DNA of 64,000 nt, taken from Bradyrhizobium yuanmingense (GTDB lineage: Bacteria > Pseudomonadota > Alphaproteobacteria > Rhizobiales > Xanthobacteraceae). The stretch covers positions 372,001 through 436,000 of the forward strand of contig NZ_FMAE01000004.1 in assembly GCF_900094575.1 (NCBI RefSeq). The letters run 5' to 3'. Positions 44,501 through 54,047 of this stretch are shown here, in pieces (position 1 is the first letter of the stretch; every line of letters begins with the position of its first letter). The notes below the pieces were generated by a model. It was given only the letters and a program-made list of their open reading frames with translations, did no database searches and was not told the origin of the DNA. Both the position numbers and the translations under genes were made by a program.

Positions 44501-45241
44501 ATGTCCGATATGTCCTCCATTCCTGTCCCCAACTGGGACCGTCTGTCAGTCTTTCCGATCACCAGGCGCTGGCCACCCAAGCATCCGGAATTACTTCAGC
44601 TCTATTCGCTGCCGACGCCGAACGGCGTCAAGGTTTCGATCATGCTGGAGGAGATCGAGCTTCCTTACGAAGCGCATCTGGTCGACTTCGGCAAGGACGA
44701 CCAGAAGACGCCCGAATTCCTCTCGCTCAATCCCAACGGTAAGATTCCGGCGATCCTCGATCCCAACGGTCCCCGCGACAGGAAACCATTGGCGCTGTTC
44801 GAGTCCGGGGCGATCCTGCAATATCTCGCGGAGAAGACCGGCAAGCTGCTGCCGCAGGATGCCGCGCGGCGTTATCAGACGCTGCAATGGCTGCACTTCC
44901 AGATGGGCAGCGTCGGGCCGATGTTCGGTCAGGTCGGCTTCTTCCACAAATTCGCCGGCAAGGATTACGAGGACAAGCGGCCTCGTGACCGCTACGTCGC
45001 CGAAGCCAAGCGCCTGCTCGGCGTGATGGATACGCATCTGGCCGGCCGGCAATGGTTCATGGATGACGACTACACCATTGCAGACATCTCCATGCTCGGC
45101 TGGGTGCGCAATCTCATCGGCTTTTATGGTGCCGGCGATCTCGTCGAATTCGCCCAGTTTAAGGCGGTCGGCGCCTGGCTCGAACGCGGCCTCGCGCGTC
45201 CCGCGGTGCAGCGCGGATTGAACATTCCGGCAAGGCCCTGA
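44501..45241 (+). CDS. Glutathione S-transferase, YghU/YfcG-like
   Basis: 246 aa. Thioredoxin-like N-terminal half: LQLYSLPTPNGVKVSIMLEEIELPYEAHLV, NPNGKIPAILDPNGP and FESGAILQYLAEKTGKLLP (the ES binding the gamma-Glu of GSH). All-helical C-terminal half with MGSVGPMFGQVGFFHKFA and YTIADISMLGWV. The TPNGxK motif and the WPPK N-terminal extension point to the nu/YghU group with disulfide reductase activity. Confidence 0.92.
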   Translation: MSDMSSIPVPNWDRLSVFPITRRWPPKHPELLQLYSLPTPNGVKVSIMLEEIELPYEAHLVDFGKDDQKTPEFLSLNPNGKIPAILDPNGPRDRKPLALFESGAILQYLAEKTGKLLPQDAARRYQTLQWLHFQMGSVGPMFGQVGFFHKFAGKDYEDKRPRDRYVAEAKRLLGVMDTHLAGRQWFMDDDYTIADISMLGWVRNLIGFYGAGDLVEFAQFKAVGAWLERGLARPAVQRGLNIPARP

Positions 45242-45254
45242 CAAGGCCCTGAGG

Positions 45255-45626
45255 CTAGAACAGCCGTCCGCCGTTCGGCACCGGCTTGCTCGGCTGCACC
45301 AGCACCACCTTGCCGTCGGCATCGGGGAAGCCGAGCGTCAGCACCTCGGAGACGACCGGGCCGATCTGGCGCGGTGGGAAATTGACGACGGCCGCGACCT
45401 GTTGGCCCACGAGACTTTCGAGCGGGTGGTTGTCGATGATCTGGGCCGAGCTCTTGCGCACGCCGATGGCGGGGCCGAAATCGATCCACAGCCGCCAGGC
45501 TGGCTTGCGCGCTTCCGGAAACGGTTTGGCGTCGACGATGGTGCCGACACGGACGTCGACCGCGAGGAATGTGTCGAAGTCGATGGTCGGTGCGGCCGCC
45601 GCTGCGGGATCGTGGGTGACGTGCAT
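45255..45626 (-). CDS. tRNA-binding OB-fold protein, CsaA-like
   Basis: 123 aa: FLAVDVRVGTIVDAKPFPEARKPAWRLWIDFG, SSAQIIDNHPLESLVGQQVAAVVNFPPRQIG and SEVLTLGFPDADG. This is the EMAP-II-like tRNA-binding OB fold in its stand-alone CsaA form, described as chaperone/secretion-related. Start at MHVTHDPA; further upstream codons overlap the divergent reductase gene. Confidence 0.9.
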   Translation of the reverse strand: MHVTHDPAAAAAPTIDFDTFLAVDVRVGTIVDAKPFPEARKPAWRLWIDFGPAIGVRKSSAQIIDNHPLESLVGQQVAAVVNFPPRQIGPVVSEVLTLGFPDADGKVVLVQPSKPVPNGGRLF

Positions 45627-45731
45627 GGGATGTCCGTTCGGTGGGGTGACGCGTCTCGCGACATTGTCGCGCGACGCGGAGTTTCGTACAACGCCACGCA
45701 CATCACCGCTACGCCATGCGCGAGGACCGTC

Positions 45732-46091
45732 TTGCCCACCATCATCTACGGCATCAAGAACTGCGACACCATGAAGAAGGCCCGCGCCTGGCTCAATGGC
45801 CATGGCGTGGCTTACGCGTTTCACGACTACAAGGCGGCGGGTGTCGAGAAGGACAGGCTGAAGCAGTGGAGCGACAAGGTCGGTTGGGAGACCCTGCTCA
45901 ATCGCGCCGGGACGACCTTCAAGAAGCTGCCCGACTCCGACAAGGAAGGCCTCACCGAGAAGAAGGCGCTGGCCTTGATGCTAGCGCAACCATCGATGAT
46001 CAAGCGGCCGGTGCTCGAAATCGGCGGCAAGCTGTTGGTCGGCTTCAAGCCGGATATCTATGCCAAGGAGGTCGGCGGCAAGGCGCGCTGA
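45732..46091 (+). CDS. ArsC-family (YffB/Spx-like) reductase
   Basis: 119 aa, starting at a TTG with GAGG 8 bases upstream; no ATG suits. TIIYGIKNCDTMKKARAWL has the single N-terminal Cys (CDTMKKA) of the YffB type, then FHDYKAAGVEKDRL and IKRPVLEIGGKLLVGFKPD with the RPV cis-Pro loop. Likely a glutathione-dependent thiol reductase, not an arsenate-resistance gene. Confidence 0.9.
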   Translation: MPTIIYGIKNCDTMKKARAWLNGHGVAYAFHDYKAAGVEKDRLKQWSDKVGWETLLNRAGTTFKKLPDSDKEGLTEKKALALMLAQPSMIKRPVLEIGGKLLVGFKPDIYAKEVGGKAR

Positions 46092-46094
46092 CGG

Positions 46095-46889
46095 CTAGTT
46101 CAGCTCAATGATCTCGTTGGAGATGGCGCGGCCCGGCTGGTCCGAGAACTCGACCGGATCGGCGGGTGCGATGCGGCCGGGGGCGCGATGAAACAGCTCG
46201 CGATCGATCACGGCCCGCAGCTTCGGGCGCGGCAGCGCGTCATTTCCGCGCATCAGATTCTTGATCTCGAAGCCGCCGTCCTCGCAGAAGGTCTTTACTG
46301 ACGCGATGACGTGGCTGACCCTGCCGTCGGTCAGGAACGGCAGCAGCAGCCGCTCATACGCGACGATTCGGCCATAGGCGTCGTCGACGTCGGCAACGCT
46401 GTAGATCGGAAGGCCGCGCGCGACGCATTCATGATAGATCGGCATCACGTATGGTGCGAGCCGCGGCCCGACGTAATCATCGAGCGAAACGCCCTTGCCG
46501 GTATGCCCATAGGCGCGCGAGATGCGCGTGCCTTCGCTCTGGATGACCAGACGCGGCGTCGGCGTCGAAAGCTCCACCGTATAATAGATGAGATCCGACA
46601 GCTCCTCCTCGAGCCGCGCGGGCTGATACTCCCAGATCGCGGGAGCGATCTGCTGGCGCGCATAAAGTCGCAGCCACGTGTTGAGGAGATCACGCTGGCG
46701 GATCGACTTGACGACGGAGGGAGCGGCGCTTGCAAAATCCAAGACAATATTCTCCGCGCGTGAAAACCCTGGGATGATCGGGCTTGCGGGAAAATTTTCG
46801 ATGAAGGCTGGCGCGGGAGACGAAAGACCGTTAACGACGGCTTGATGGCCGGTGCCTTGCGAACCGGAAAGGCCGGGCAGGCACGACAT
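46095..46889 (-). CDS. PAS_5-like domain protein
   Basis: The conserved part (from about residue 50) reads RQRDLLNTWLRLYARQQIAP, VELSTPTPRLVIQSEGTRISRAYGHTGKGVSLDDYVGP and AYGRIVAYERLLLPFLTDG, the layout of PAS_5 sensory-type proteins (a heme- and kinase-free single PAS). The start is uncertain: ATG 46889 is the longest, while TTG 46742, with GGAG upstream, fits the AT-rich, non-coding look of the first 49 codons. Confidence 0.72.
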   Translation of the reverse strand: MSCLPGLSGSQGTGHQAVVNGLSSPAPAFIENFPASPIIPGFSRAENIVLDFASAAPSVVKSIRQRDLLNTWLRLYARQQIAPAIWEYQPARLEEELSDLIYYTVELSTPTPRLVIQSEGTRISRAYGHTGKGVSLDDYVGPRLAPYVMPIYHECVARGLPIYSVADVDDAYGRIVAYERLLLPFLTDGRVSHVIASVKTFCEDGGFEIKNLMRGNDALPRPKLRAVIDRELFHRAPGRIAPADPVEFSDQPGRAISNEIIELN

Positions 46890-47082
46890 CGACCTCTGCG
46901 ACTAAGGGAGCATTTGTACCCCGGCCGGAGGCCTGACCTGCTCAGCTTTCCGCCTTGCCTAACCCCCGTCACCTCCGGCATATTCCGCGCCCGGAGGCGG
47001 CGCCCCGGTGGGCTGCAAGTCCTCCGGACAGCCGAAGCAACAAGGACAGCCACGCGCCGCGCGCGGGCAGGGGGAAAACTGT

Positions 47083-47830
47083 TTGGCCGATGAGTTCATT
47101 CTCGAAACGGAAGGCTTGACCAAGGAGTTCGCGGGCTTCTTCGCCGTCCGCGACGTTGCGCTCAAGGTTCGCCGTGGGAGCATTCATGCGTTGATCGGCC
47201 CGAACGGGGCCGGCAAGACGACCTGCTTCAATCTTCTGACCAAGTTCCTCAAGCCGTCGGCCGGGAAAATCCTGTACAAAGGGCAGGACATCACCGCGAT
47301 GGCGCCGGCGGATGTGGCCCGCATGGGGCTGGTCCGTTCGTTCCAGATTTCGGCGGTGTTTCCCCATCTCACCGCGCTCGAGAACGTCCGTGTCGCGCTG
47401 CAGCGCCAGCATGGCTCTTCGTTCGATTTCTGGCGCTCCAAGTCGGTGCTCAACCGCTTCAACGACCGCGCGCGCGAGCTGTTGAACGATGTCGGCCTCA
47501 ACGAGTTTGCCAACACGCCGGCAGTCGAGATGCCCTATGGGCGCAAGCGTGCACTTGAGATTGCGACCACGCTGGCGCTCGACCCGGAGATGATGCTGCT
47601 CGACGAGCCGATGGCCGGCATGGGCCACGAGGACATCGACAAGATCGCGGCGCTGATCAAGCGCATCTCCGCGAAATACACCATCCTGATGGTCGAGCAT
47701 AACTTAAGCGTCGTGGCCAACCTCTCCGATATCATCACCGTGCTGACGCGCGGGCAGGTGCTCGCGCAAGGCCACTACTCCGAGCTCACCAAGGACGAGC
47801 GCGTCAAGGAAGCTTACCTGGGAGCCGGTC

Positions 47831-47838
<8 letters not shown>
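47083..47838 (+). CDS. livG: Branched-chain amino-acid-type ABC transporter ATPase LivG
   Basis: 251 aa, from a TTG start with AGGGGGAA upstream (no ATG fits). Walker A IGPNGAGKTTCF, LivG-type degenerate signature MPYGRKRALEIATTLA, Walker B MMLLDEPMAGMG, and the long insert of the LivG class. First gene of livG-livF-binding protein-livH-livM; its end overlaps livF by 8 bases. Confidence 0.92.
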
Positions 47839-48577
<739 letters not shown>

Positions 48578-48633
48578 CCGAGCAGGCCGGACGATCGAGA
48601 GTAACTATCAAAGGAATATTGGGAGGTCGGATT

Positions 48634-49854
48634 ATGAAGCACAGCATTTCGGCAATGTTGCTCGGGACGGCCCTGGCGCTCGGCGCGGCAGGCGGCGCGG
48701 TCGCGCAGGACAAGAACATCAAGATCGGCGTGCTGACCGACAATTCAGGACTTTATGCCGATCTCGGTGGCGCCGGCTCGACCGTCGCCGCACAGATGGC
48801 GATCGAGGATTCCGGGCTCGCTGCCAAGGGCTGGAAGCTCGACCTGATCTCCGCCGACCATCAGAACAAGCCCGACATCGGCTCCACGATTGCTCGGCAA
48901 TGGATCGACGTCGAGAAGGTCGACATCTTCATGGATGTCCTGAACTCCGGCGTTGCGCTGGCGGTGAACAATATCGTCAAAGAGAAGAATTCCATCCTGA
49001 TCAACACAGGTGCGGCGACGTCGGATCTCACCAACGCGCAATGCTCGCCGAATACGGTCCACTGGGTCTATGATACCTATATGCTGGCCAACAGTACCGG
49101 GCAGGCGCTGGTGAAGGCGGGCGGCGACACCTGGTATTTTCTCACCGCGGACTACGCCTTTGGCCATGCCCTCGAGCGCGACACCGCCGCGGTGGTGGTG
49201 AAGTCGGGCGGCAAGGTGATCGGCAACGTCAAGCATCCCCTGAATACCGCTGACTTCTCGTCCTTCCTGCTTCAGGCGCAGGCCTCCAAAGCCAAGATCA
49301 TCGGCATGGCGAATGCCGGCGGCGACACCACCAACACCATCAAGCAGGCGTCCGAGTTCGGCATCGTCTCGGGCGGCCAGAAGCTTGCGGGTCTGCTGCT
49401 CTTCATCACCGACGTGCACTCGCTCGGTCTGAAGGTGGCGCAGGGCTTGAATTTCACCGAGACCTTCTATTGGGACATGAACGACGGCACGCGCGCCTTC
49501 TCCAAACGCTTTTCCGAGCGGATGAAGAACAAGGCGATGCCCTCGATGGTGCAGGCCGGCGTCTATTCGGGCCTGCTGCACTACTTCAAGGCGCTGGAGG
49601 CGATGGGCGGCAATCCGCATGACGGGGCCAAGGTGGTCGCCAAGATGAAGGAGATGCCGACCGACGATGCGTTGTTCGGCAAGGGAACGATCCGTGCGGA
49701 CGGTCGCAAGCTGCATCCGGCCTATCTGTTCGAGGTCAAGAAGCCCGAGGAATCCAAGGGCCCCTGGGACTATTACAAGCTGATCGGCACGACCCCCGGC
49801 GACCTGGCCTTCCGGCCGCTGTCGGAAAGCGCCTGTCCGCTGGTGAAGAAGTAA
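48634..49854 (+). CDS. ABC transporter substrate-binding protein, Liv type
   Basis: 406 aa, periplasmic. Signal peptide MKHSISAMLLGTALALGAAG with cleavage at AVA-QD, then IKIGVLTDNSGLYADLGGAGS of the type I (Leu/Ile/Val-binding-like) fold. Ligand is not certain; amides, urea or aromatic acids are possible. GGGAGG upstream of the ATG. A paralogue with nearly the same C-terminus (KKPEESKGPWDYYKL) begins its 3' end at 63883. Confidence 0.92.
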   Translation: MKHSISAMLLGTALALGAAGGAVAQDKNIKIGVLTDNSGLYADLGGAGSTVAAQMAIEDSGLAAKGWKLDLISADHQNKPDIGSTIARQWIDVEKVDIFMDVLNSGVALAVNNIVKEKNSILINTGAATSDLTNAQCSPNTVHWVYDTYMLANSTGQALVKAGGDTWYFLTADYAFGHALERDTAAVVVKSGGKVIGNVKHPLNTADFSSFLLQAQASKAKIIGMANAGGDTTNTIKQASEFGIVSGGQKLAGLLLFITDVHSLGLKVAQGLNFTETFYWDMNDGTRAFSKRFSERMKNKAMPSMVQAGVYSGLLHYFKALEAMGGNPHDGAKVVAKMKEMPTDDALFGKGTIRADGRKLHPAYLFEVKKPEESKGPWDYYKLIGTTPGDLAFRPLSESACPLVKK

Positions 49855-49929
49855 CGGTGAACGATGCGGGCCGGCGCGCAACGGCGCCGGCCTGTCTTTG
49901 AGGAATAGAAGGGACCGGGTGCGGGATCG

Positions 49930-50793
49930 ATGCAGGCTCTCTACGCTCAGCTACTGGTGGGACTGATCAACGGCTCGTTCTACGCGCTGCTCAGTCTCGG
50001 GCTTGCCGTCATCTTCGGCATGCTCAACATCATCAATTTCGCCCACGGCGCGCTCTACATGATGGGCGCCTTCGTCGCCTATTTCCTGTTGAACCTTGGT
50101 GGCATCAATTATTGGTGGGCGCTGCTGCTGGCGCCGATCATCGTCGGCATCTTCGGCATGATCCTGGAACGGACCATGCTGCAATGGCTAACCGGGCTCG
50201 ATCATCTCTACGGCCTGCTCCTGACCTTCGGCATCGCGCTGATCGTGCAGGGCGTGTTCCAGAACTATTTCGGCTCCTCGGGCCTGCCTTACGCCATTCC
50301 CGAGCAGCTCAGGGGCGGCATGAATCTCGGCTTCATGTTCCTGCCGATCTACCGCGGCTGGGTCGTCGTGTTCTCGCTGGCGGTGTGCCTTGCGACCTGG
50401 TTTCTCATCGAGAAGACGCAGCTCGGCGCCTACCTGCGCGCCGCCACTGAAAATCCGACGCTGGTGCGTGCCTTCGGCATCAACGTGCCGCGCATGATCA
50501 CGCTCACTTACGGTCTCGGCGTCGGCCTTGCCGCGCTTGCCGGCGTGCTCTCGGCGCCGATCAACCAGGTGCGGCCGCTGATGGGTGCCGACCTCATCAT
50601 CGTCGTGTTCGCGGTGGTGGTGATCGGCGGCATGGGCTCGATCATGGGCTCCATCATCACCGGCTTTGCGCTCGGCGTGATCGAGGGCCTGACCAAGTAT
50701 TTCTACCCCGAGGCCTCCAACACCGTCGTGTTCGTGCTGATGGTGCTGGTGCTGCTGGTGAAGCCGACGGGATTGACGGGAAGGGCGGCCTGA
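49930..50793 (+). CDS. livH: Branched-chain amino-acid-type ABC permease LivH
   Basis: 287 aa, about eight membrane helices. LLVGLINGSFYALLSLGLAVIFGMLNIINFAHGALYMMG is the LivH entry, and RAATENPTLVRAFGINVPR is the EAA-like loop contacting the ATPases. Directly followed by livM after one base. Confidence 0.94.
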   Translation: MQALYAQLLVGLINGSFYALLSLGLAVIFGMLNIINFAHGALYMMGAFVAYFLLNLGGINYWWALLLAPIIVGIFGMILERTMLQWLTGLDHLYGLLLTFGIALIVQGVFQNYFGSSGLPYAIPEQLRGGMNLGFMFLPIYRGWVVVFSLAVCLATWFLIEKTQLGAYLRAATENPTLVRAFGINVPRMITLTYGLGVGLAALAGVLSAPINQVRPLMGADLIIVVFAVVVIGGMGSIMGSIITGFALGVIEGLTKYFYPEASNTVVFVLMVLVLLVKPTGLTGRAA

Positions 50794-50794
50794 G

Positions 50795-51763
50795 ATGACA
50801 ACCCTGACGGACGACACGCTTCCTGTGACCCCGCGCGCAATGCGCGACGAGATGATTGTATTCGCAGTGATGGCGCTGCTGCTCGCAGCGGTGCCGTTCA
50901 CGGGCGTCTATCCGTTCTTCGTGATGCAGGCGCTGTGCTTTGCGCTGCTCGCCTGCGCCTTCAATCTGCTGGTCGGCTATGGCGGCTTGCTGTCGTTCGG
51001 CCACGCGATGTTTCTGGGCACGGCCGGCTATTGCAGCGCGCATGCGCTGAAGGTCTGGGCGCTGCCGCCCGAGCTCGGCATTCTCGTCGGCGTCGCCGCG
51101 GCGTTCGTGCTCTCGATCGTCACCGGCTACATCTCGATCCGACGCCAGGGCATCTATTTCTCGATGATCACGCTGGCGCTGTCGCAGCTCCTGTACTTCA
51201 TCTATCTCCAGGCCCCGTTCACCCATGGTGAGGACGGCATCCAGGGCATCCCGCAGGGACGCATGTTCGGCGTGCTCGATCTGTCCAAGCCGACGGTGCT
51301 GTACTATGTCGTGCTGGTCGGCTTCCTCGCCGGCTTCCTCCTGATCTTCCGCATCATCAACTCGCCGTTCGGCGAGGTGCTGAAATCGATCCGCGAGAAC
51401 GAGCAGCGCGCGATCTCGCTCGGCTACCGCACCGACCAATACAAGTTCCTGGCCTTCGTGCTGTCGGGGACGCTCGCCGGACTTGCCGGTGCGCTGAAGG
51501 TGTTCGTGGCGCAGAACGCTTCGCTCACCGACGTGCACTGGACGATGTCGGGCGAGGTCGTGCTGATGACGCTGGTCGGCGGGCTCGGCACCGTTTTCGG
51601 TCCCGTGGTCGGCGCCTTCGTGATCATCGCCATGCAGCAATATCTGGCCGGCTTCGGCCAGTGGGTGACGGTGATCCAAGGCGCGATCTTCGTGGTCTGC
51701 GTGCTCACCTTCCGCCGCGGCGTCGTCGGCGAAATCGCGCATTACTTCCGGCGATCGCTCTAA
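50795..51763 (+). CDS. livM: Branched-chain amino-acid-type ABC permease LivM
   Basis: 322 aa. LACAFNLLVGYGGLLSFGHAMFLGTAGY in the first half and SIRENEQRAISLGYRTDQYKFLAFVLSG (EAA-like loop) later. Last gene of the five-gene transporter operon. A palindrome (tgcatca / tgatgca) at 51775-51795 follows the stop and may mark the transcript end. Confidence 0.94.
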   Translation: MTTLTDDTLPVTPRAMRDEMIVFAVMALLLAAVPFTGVYPFFVMQALCFALLACAFNLLVGYGGLLSFGHAMFLGTAGYCSAHALKVWALPPELGILVGVAAAFVLSIVTGYISIRRQGIYFSMITLALSQLLYFIYLQAPFTHGEDGIQGIPQGRMFGVLDLSKPTVLYYVVLVGFLAGFLLIFRIINSPFGEVLKSIRENEQRAISLGYRTDQYKFLAFVLSGTLAGLAGALKVFVAQNASLTDVHWTMSGEVVLMTLVGGLGTVFGPVVGAFVIIAMQQYLAGFGQWVTVIQGAIFVVCVLTFRRGVVGEIAHYFRRSL

Positions 51764-51860
51764 GTAACTGGTATTGCATCAGTTTCATTGATGCATGAAA
51801 GCGGTGGATGATCCGGCTCCGCGGGCGTGAGGCGACACGCGCGCGGATCGAAAATGGTCT

Positions 51861-51878
51861 ATGACAGTTTTGTGACAG
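51861..51878 (+). promoter_or_regulatory. Pho box ahead of the DUF47-pit operon
   Basis: ATGACAG-TTTT-GTGACAG; on the complement CTGTCACAAAACTGTCAT, two CTGTCAY half-sites with an 11-base period, the PhoB consensus. It lies 43 bases before the DUF47 ATG, so the operon should be induced under phosphate starvation. Confidence 0.75.
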
Positions 51879-51920
51879 CCCTTGCGGGCCTGACCATTTT
51901 CCAACCGGTAGTTTGTCCCC

Positions 51921-52565
51921 ATGATGCGATGGTTTCGTGCGTTCCTGCCCAGGGAAGAGCGGTTCTTCGACCTGTTCGACCGCCATGCCCAGACCGTGAT
52001 CCAGGGCGCGGTCGCGCTCCAGGGCATGCTCAACGGGGGCGAGGAGACGCCGGTCTATTGCCAGCGCGTCAACCAGTTCGAGAACGACGCCGACAATATC
52101 ACCCGCGAGGTGCTGACGGCGGTGCGCCGCACCTTCATCACCCCGTTCGACCGCGGCGACATCAAGAACCTGATCACGTCGCTGGACGATGCCATCGACC
52201 AGATGCAGCAGACGGCCAAGGCCGTGATGCTGTTCGAGGTGCGCAGTTTCGAGCCGCCGATGCGCGAGATCGGCGGACTCTTGATCGAATGCGCCAATCT
52301 GGTCGGCCGTGCGCTGCCGCTGATGCAGGAGATCGGCAAGAACGTCGCCATGCTGACCGCGATCACCGAGGAGCTCGGCAAGCTCGAGGGCCGTGTCGAC
52401 GATCTCCACGACATCGGCCTGAAGGAGCTGTTCCTCAAGCATCGCGACGGCAATGCGATGGACTTCATCGTAGGCGTCGAGATTTACGACCATCTCGAGA
52501 AGGTCGCCGACCGCTTCGACGACGTCGCCAACGAGATCAACAGCATCGTCATCGAGCAAGTGTAG
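51921..52565 (+). CDS. DUF47 (PhoU-like) Pit accessory protein
   Basis: 214 aa helical protein: RFFDLFDRHAQTVIQGA at the start, NDADNITREVLTAVRRTFITPFDRGDIKNLITSLDDAIDQMQ (metal-binding PhoU-like bundle) and HLEKVADRFDDVANEI at the end. Usually encoded right before Pit and thought to control it. 12 bases before pit. Confidence 0.92.
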   Translation: MMRWFRAFLPREERFFDLFDRHAQTVIQGAVALQGMLNGGEETPVYCQRVNQFENDADNITREVLTAVRRTFITPFDRGDIKNLITSLDDAIDQMQQTAKAVMLFEVRSFEPPMREIGGLLIECANLVGRALPLMQEIGKNVAMLTAITEELGKLEGRVDDLHDIGLKELFLKHRDGNAMDFIVGVEIYDHLEKVADRFDDVANEINSIVIEQV

Positions 52566-52577
52566 GGCAGGGCCGCC

Positions 52578-53582
52578 GTGGATGCTGCGTTGGCTTTTCC
52601 CGTCCTGGTCGGCCTGATCGCCGTCGCGCTGCTGTTCGATTTCCTGAACGGCCTGCACGACGCCGCCAATTCGATCGCGACCATCGTTTCGACCCGCGTG
52701 CTGCGACCGCAATTCGCGGTGTTCTGGGCCGCGTTCTTCAATTTCATCGCCTTCCTGGTGTTCGGGCTGCACGTCGCCCAGACCATCGGCACCGGCATCA
52801 TCGATCCTGCGGTCGTCGACGCCCAGGTGATCTTCGCAGCCCTCGTCGGCGCCATCGTCTGGAACCTCGTGACCTGGGCGCTCGGCATTCCATCGTCGTC
52901 GTCGCACGCGCTGATCGGCGGGCTCGTCGGCGGCGGCTTGGCCAAGGCCGGTATTTCGGCCGCGGTGTGGAGCGGCCTGTCCAAGACCGTGCTGGCGATC
53001 GTGCTGTCGCCGCTGGTTGGCTTCCTGCTCGCAATGGCGCTGGTTGCGATCGTGTCCTGGGCCTCGGTGCGCTCGACGCCGTTCGCGGTCGACCGCGCCT
53101 TCCGCATCCTGCAATTCGTCTCCGCTTCGCTCTATTCGCTCGGCCATGGCGGCAACGACGCGCAGAAGACCATGGGCATCATCGCGGTGTTGCTCTATTC
53201 GCAGGGCCATCTCGGCAGCGAGTTCTCGGTGCCGTTCTGGGTGGTGCTGTCGTGCCAGGCGGCGATGGCGCTGGGCACGCTGATGGGCGGCTGGCGCATC
53301 GTCCGCACCATGGGCCTGCGCATCACGAAATTGACCCCGATGCAGGGCTTTTGCGCCGAGACCGGGGGCGCGGTGACTCTGTTCATGGCGACCTACCTCG
53401 GGGTTCCTGTCTCGACCACCCACACCATCACCGGCGCCATCGTCGGCGTCGGCGCCGCCCGCCGCGTCTCGGCCGTGCGCTGGAACGTCGCAAGCTCCAT
53501 CGTCTATGCCTGGGTGATCACGATCCCGGCCTCAGGCATCGTGGCCGCGCTGACCTGGTGGGTGGTCCAGCTCGTCAAGTGA
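52578..53582 (+). CDS. pit: Low-affinity inorganic phosphate transporter Pit
   Basis: 334 aa from GTG. The two PiT signature repeats are [23 protein letters not shown] near the start and [17 protein letters not shown] in the second half; also [14 protein letters not shown]+/metal-phosphate symporter, inner membrane. Pho-box control suggests use under phosphate limitation, unlike constitutive E. coli pitA. Confidence 0.94.
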   Translation: MDAALAFPVLVGLIAVALLFDFLNGLHDAANSIATIVSTRVLRPQFAVFWAAFFNFIAFLVFGLHVAQTIGTGIIDPAVVDAQVIFAALVGAIVWNLVTWALGIPSSSSHALIGGLVGGGLAKAGISAAVWSGLSKTVLAIVLSPLVGFLLAMALVAIVSWASVRSTPFAVDRAFRILQFVSASLYSLGHGGNDAQKTMGIIAVLLYSQGHLGSEFSVPFWVVLSCQAAMALGTLMGGWRIVRTMGLRITKLTPMQGFCAETGGAVTLFMATYLGVPVSTTHTITGAIVGVGAARRVSAVRWNVASSIVYAWVITIPASGIVAALTWWVVQLVK

Positions 53583-53889
53583 CGAGCTTCAGTCCGATGA
53601 TGCCGGCGACGATCAGGCCGATGCTGGCGAGGCGGAAGGCCGTCGCCGGCTCGCCGAACAGAACCATGCCGAGCGTCGCGGTGCCGACCGCGCCGATGCC
53701 GGTCCAGACCGCATAGGCGGTTCCGACGGGCAGGGATTTGAGCGCAAATCCGAGCAGGATGACGCTGCCGGCCATGGCCGCGAGCGTGACCGCGGACGGG
53801 ACAAGCTTGCTAAAGCCCTCGGTGTATTTCAGGCCGATGGCCCAGGTGATCTCGAGGAGACCGGCGACGAACAGGATGCTCCAGGCCAT
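53575..53889 (-). CDS. sugE: SMR-family guanidinium exporter (SugE/Gdx)
   Basis: 104 aa, four membrane helices with the essential Glu in [15 protein letters not shown] (TM1) and [12 protein letters not shown] (TM3). The guanidine-II riboswitch directly upstream supports the Gdx function (guanidinium/H+ antiport). Convergent with pit, overlapping its end by 8 bases. Start MAWSILF follows GGAGGG, which is part of the switch. Confidence 0.93.
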   Translation of the reverse strand: MAWSILFVAGLLEITWAIGLKYTEGFSKLVPSAVTLAAMAGSVILLGFALKSLPVGTAYAVWTGIGAVGTATLGMVLFGEPATAFRLASIGLIVAGIIGLKLVT

Positions 53890-53959
53890 GACGACCCTCC
53901 ATTCAAGGCAGGGTCGTCCCCGCGGCTGGTGTGCTGATGGGCAGGGAGGTCGTCCTCCC
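53890..53959 (-). promoter_or_regulatory. Guanidine-II (mini-ykkC) riboswitch
   Basis: Minus strand: hairpin GGGAGG-ACGA-CCTCCC (53944-53959) and, about 20 bases on, hairpin CGGGG-ACGA-CCCTG. These are the two ACGR-loop stems that define mini-ykkC. The 3' half of the second stem, GACGACCCT, is also a perfect 9-bp complement of AGGGTCGTC (53890-53898), which covers the end of the Shine-Dalgarno next to the sugE ATG. Guanidine binding would keep stem 2 and free the ribosome site. Confidence 0.9.
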
Positions 53960-54047
53960 AAAAGGGGGATATGGGGCTGGCCGGAAACCTTCGCAATCAC
54001 CAAATGAGGCTTGATCAGGCCCGTTTTCCCTGCCACACGCTCCCGCC

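Noticed and set aside
51775..51795. Terminator after livM
   Set aside because: tgcatca / tgatgca is a perfect but weak, AT-rich hairpin without a T-tract; kept only as a remark.
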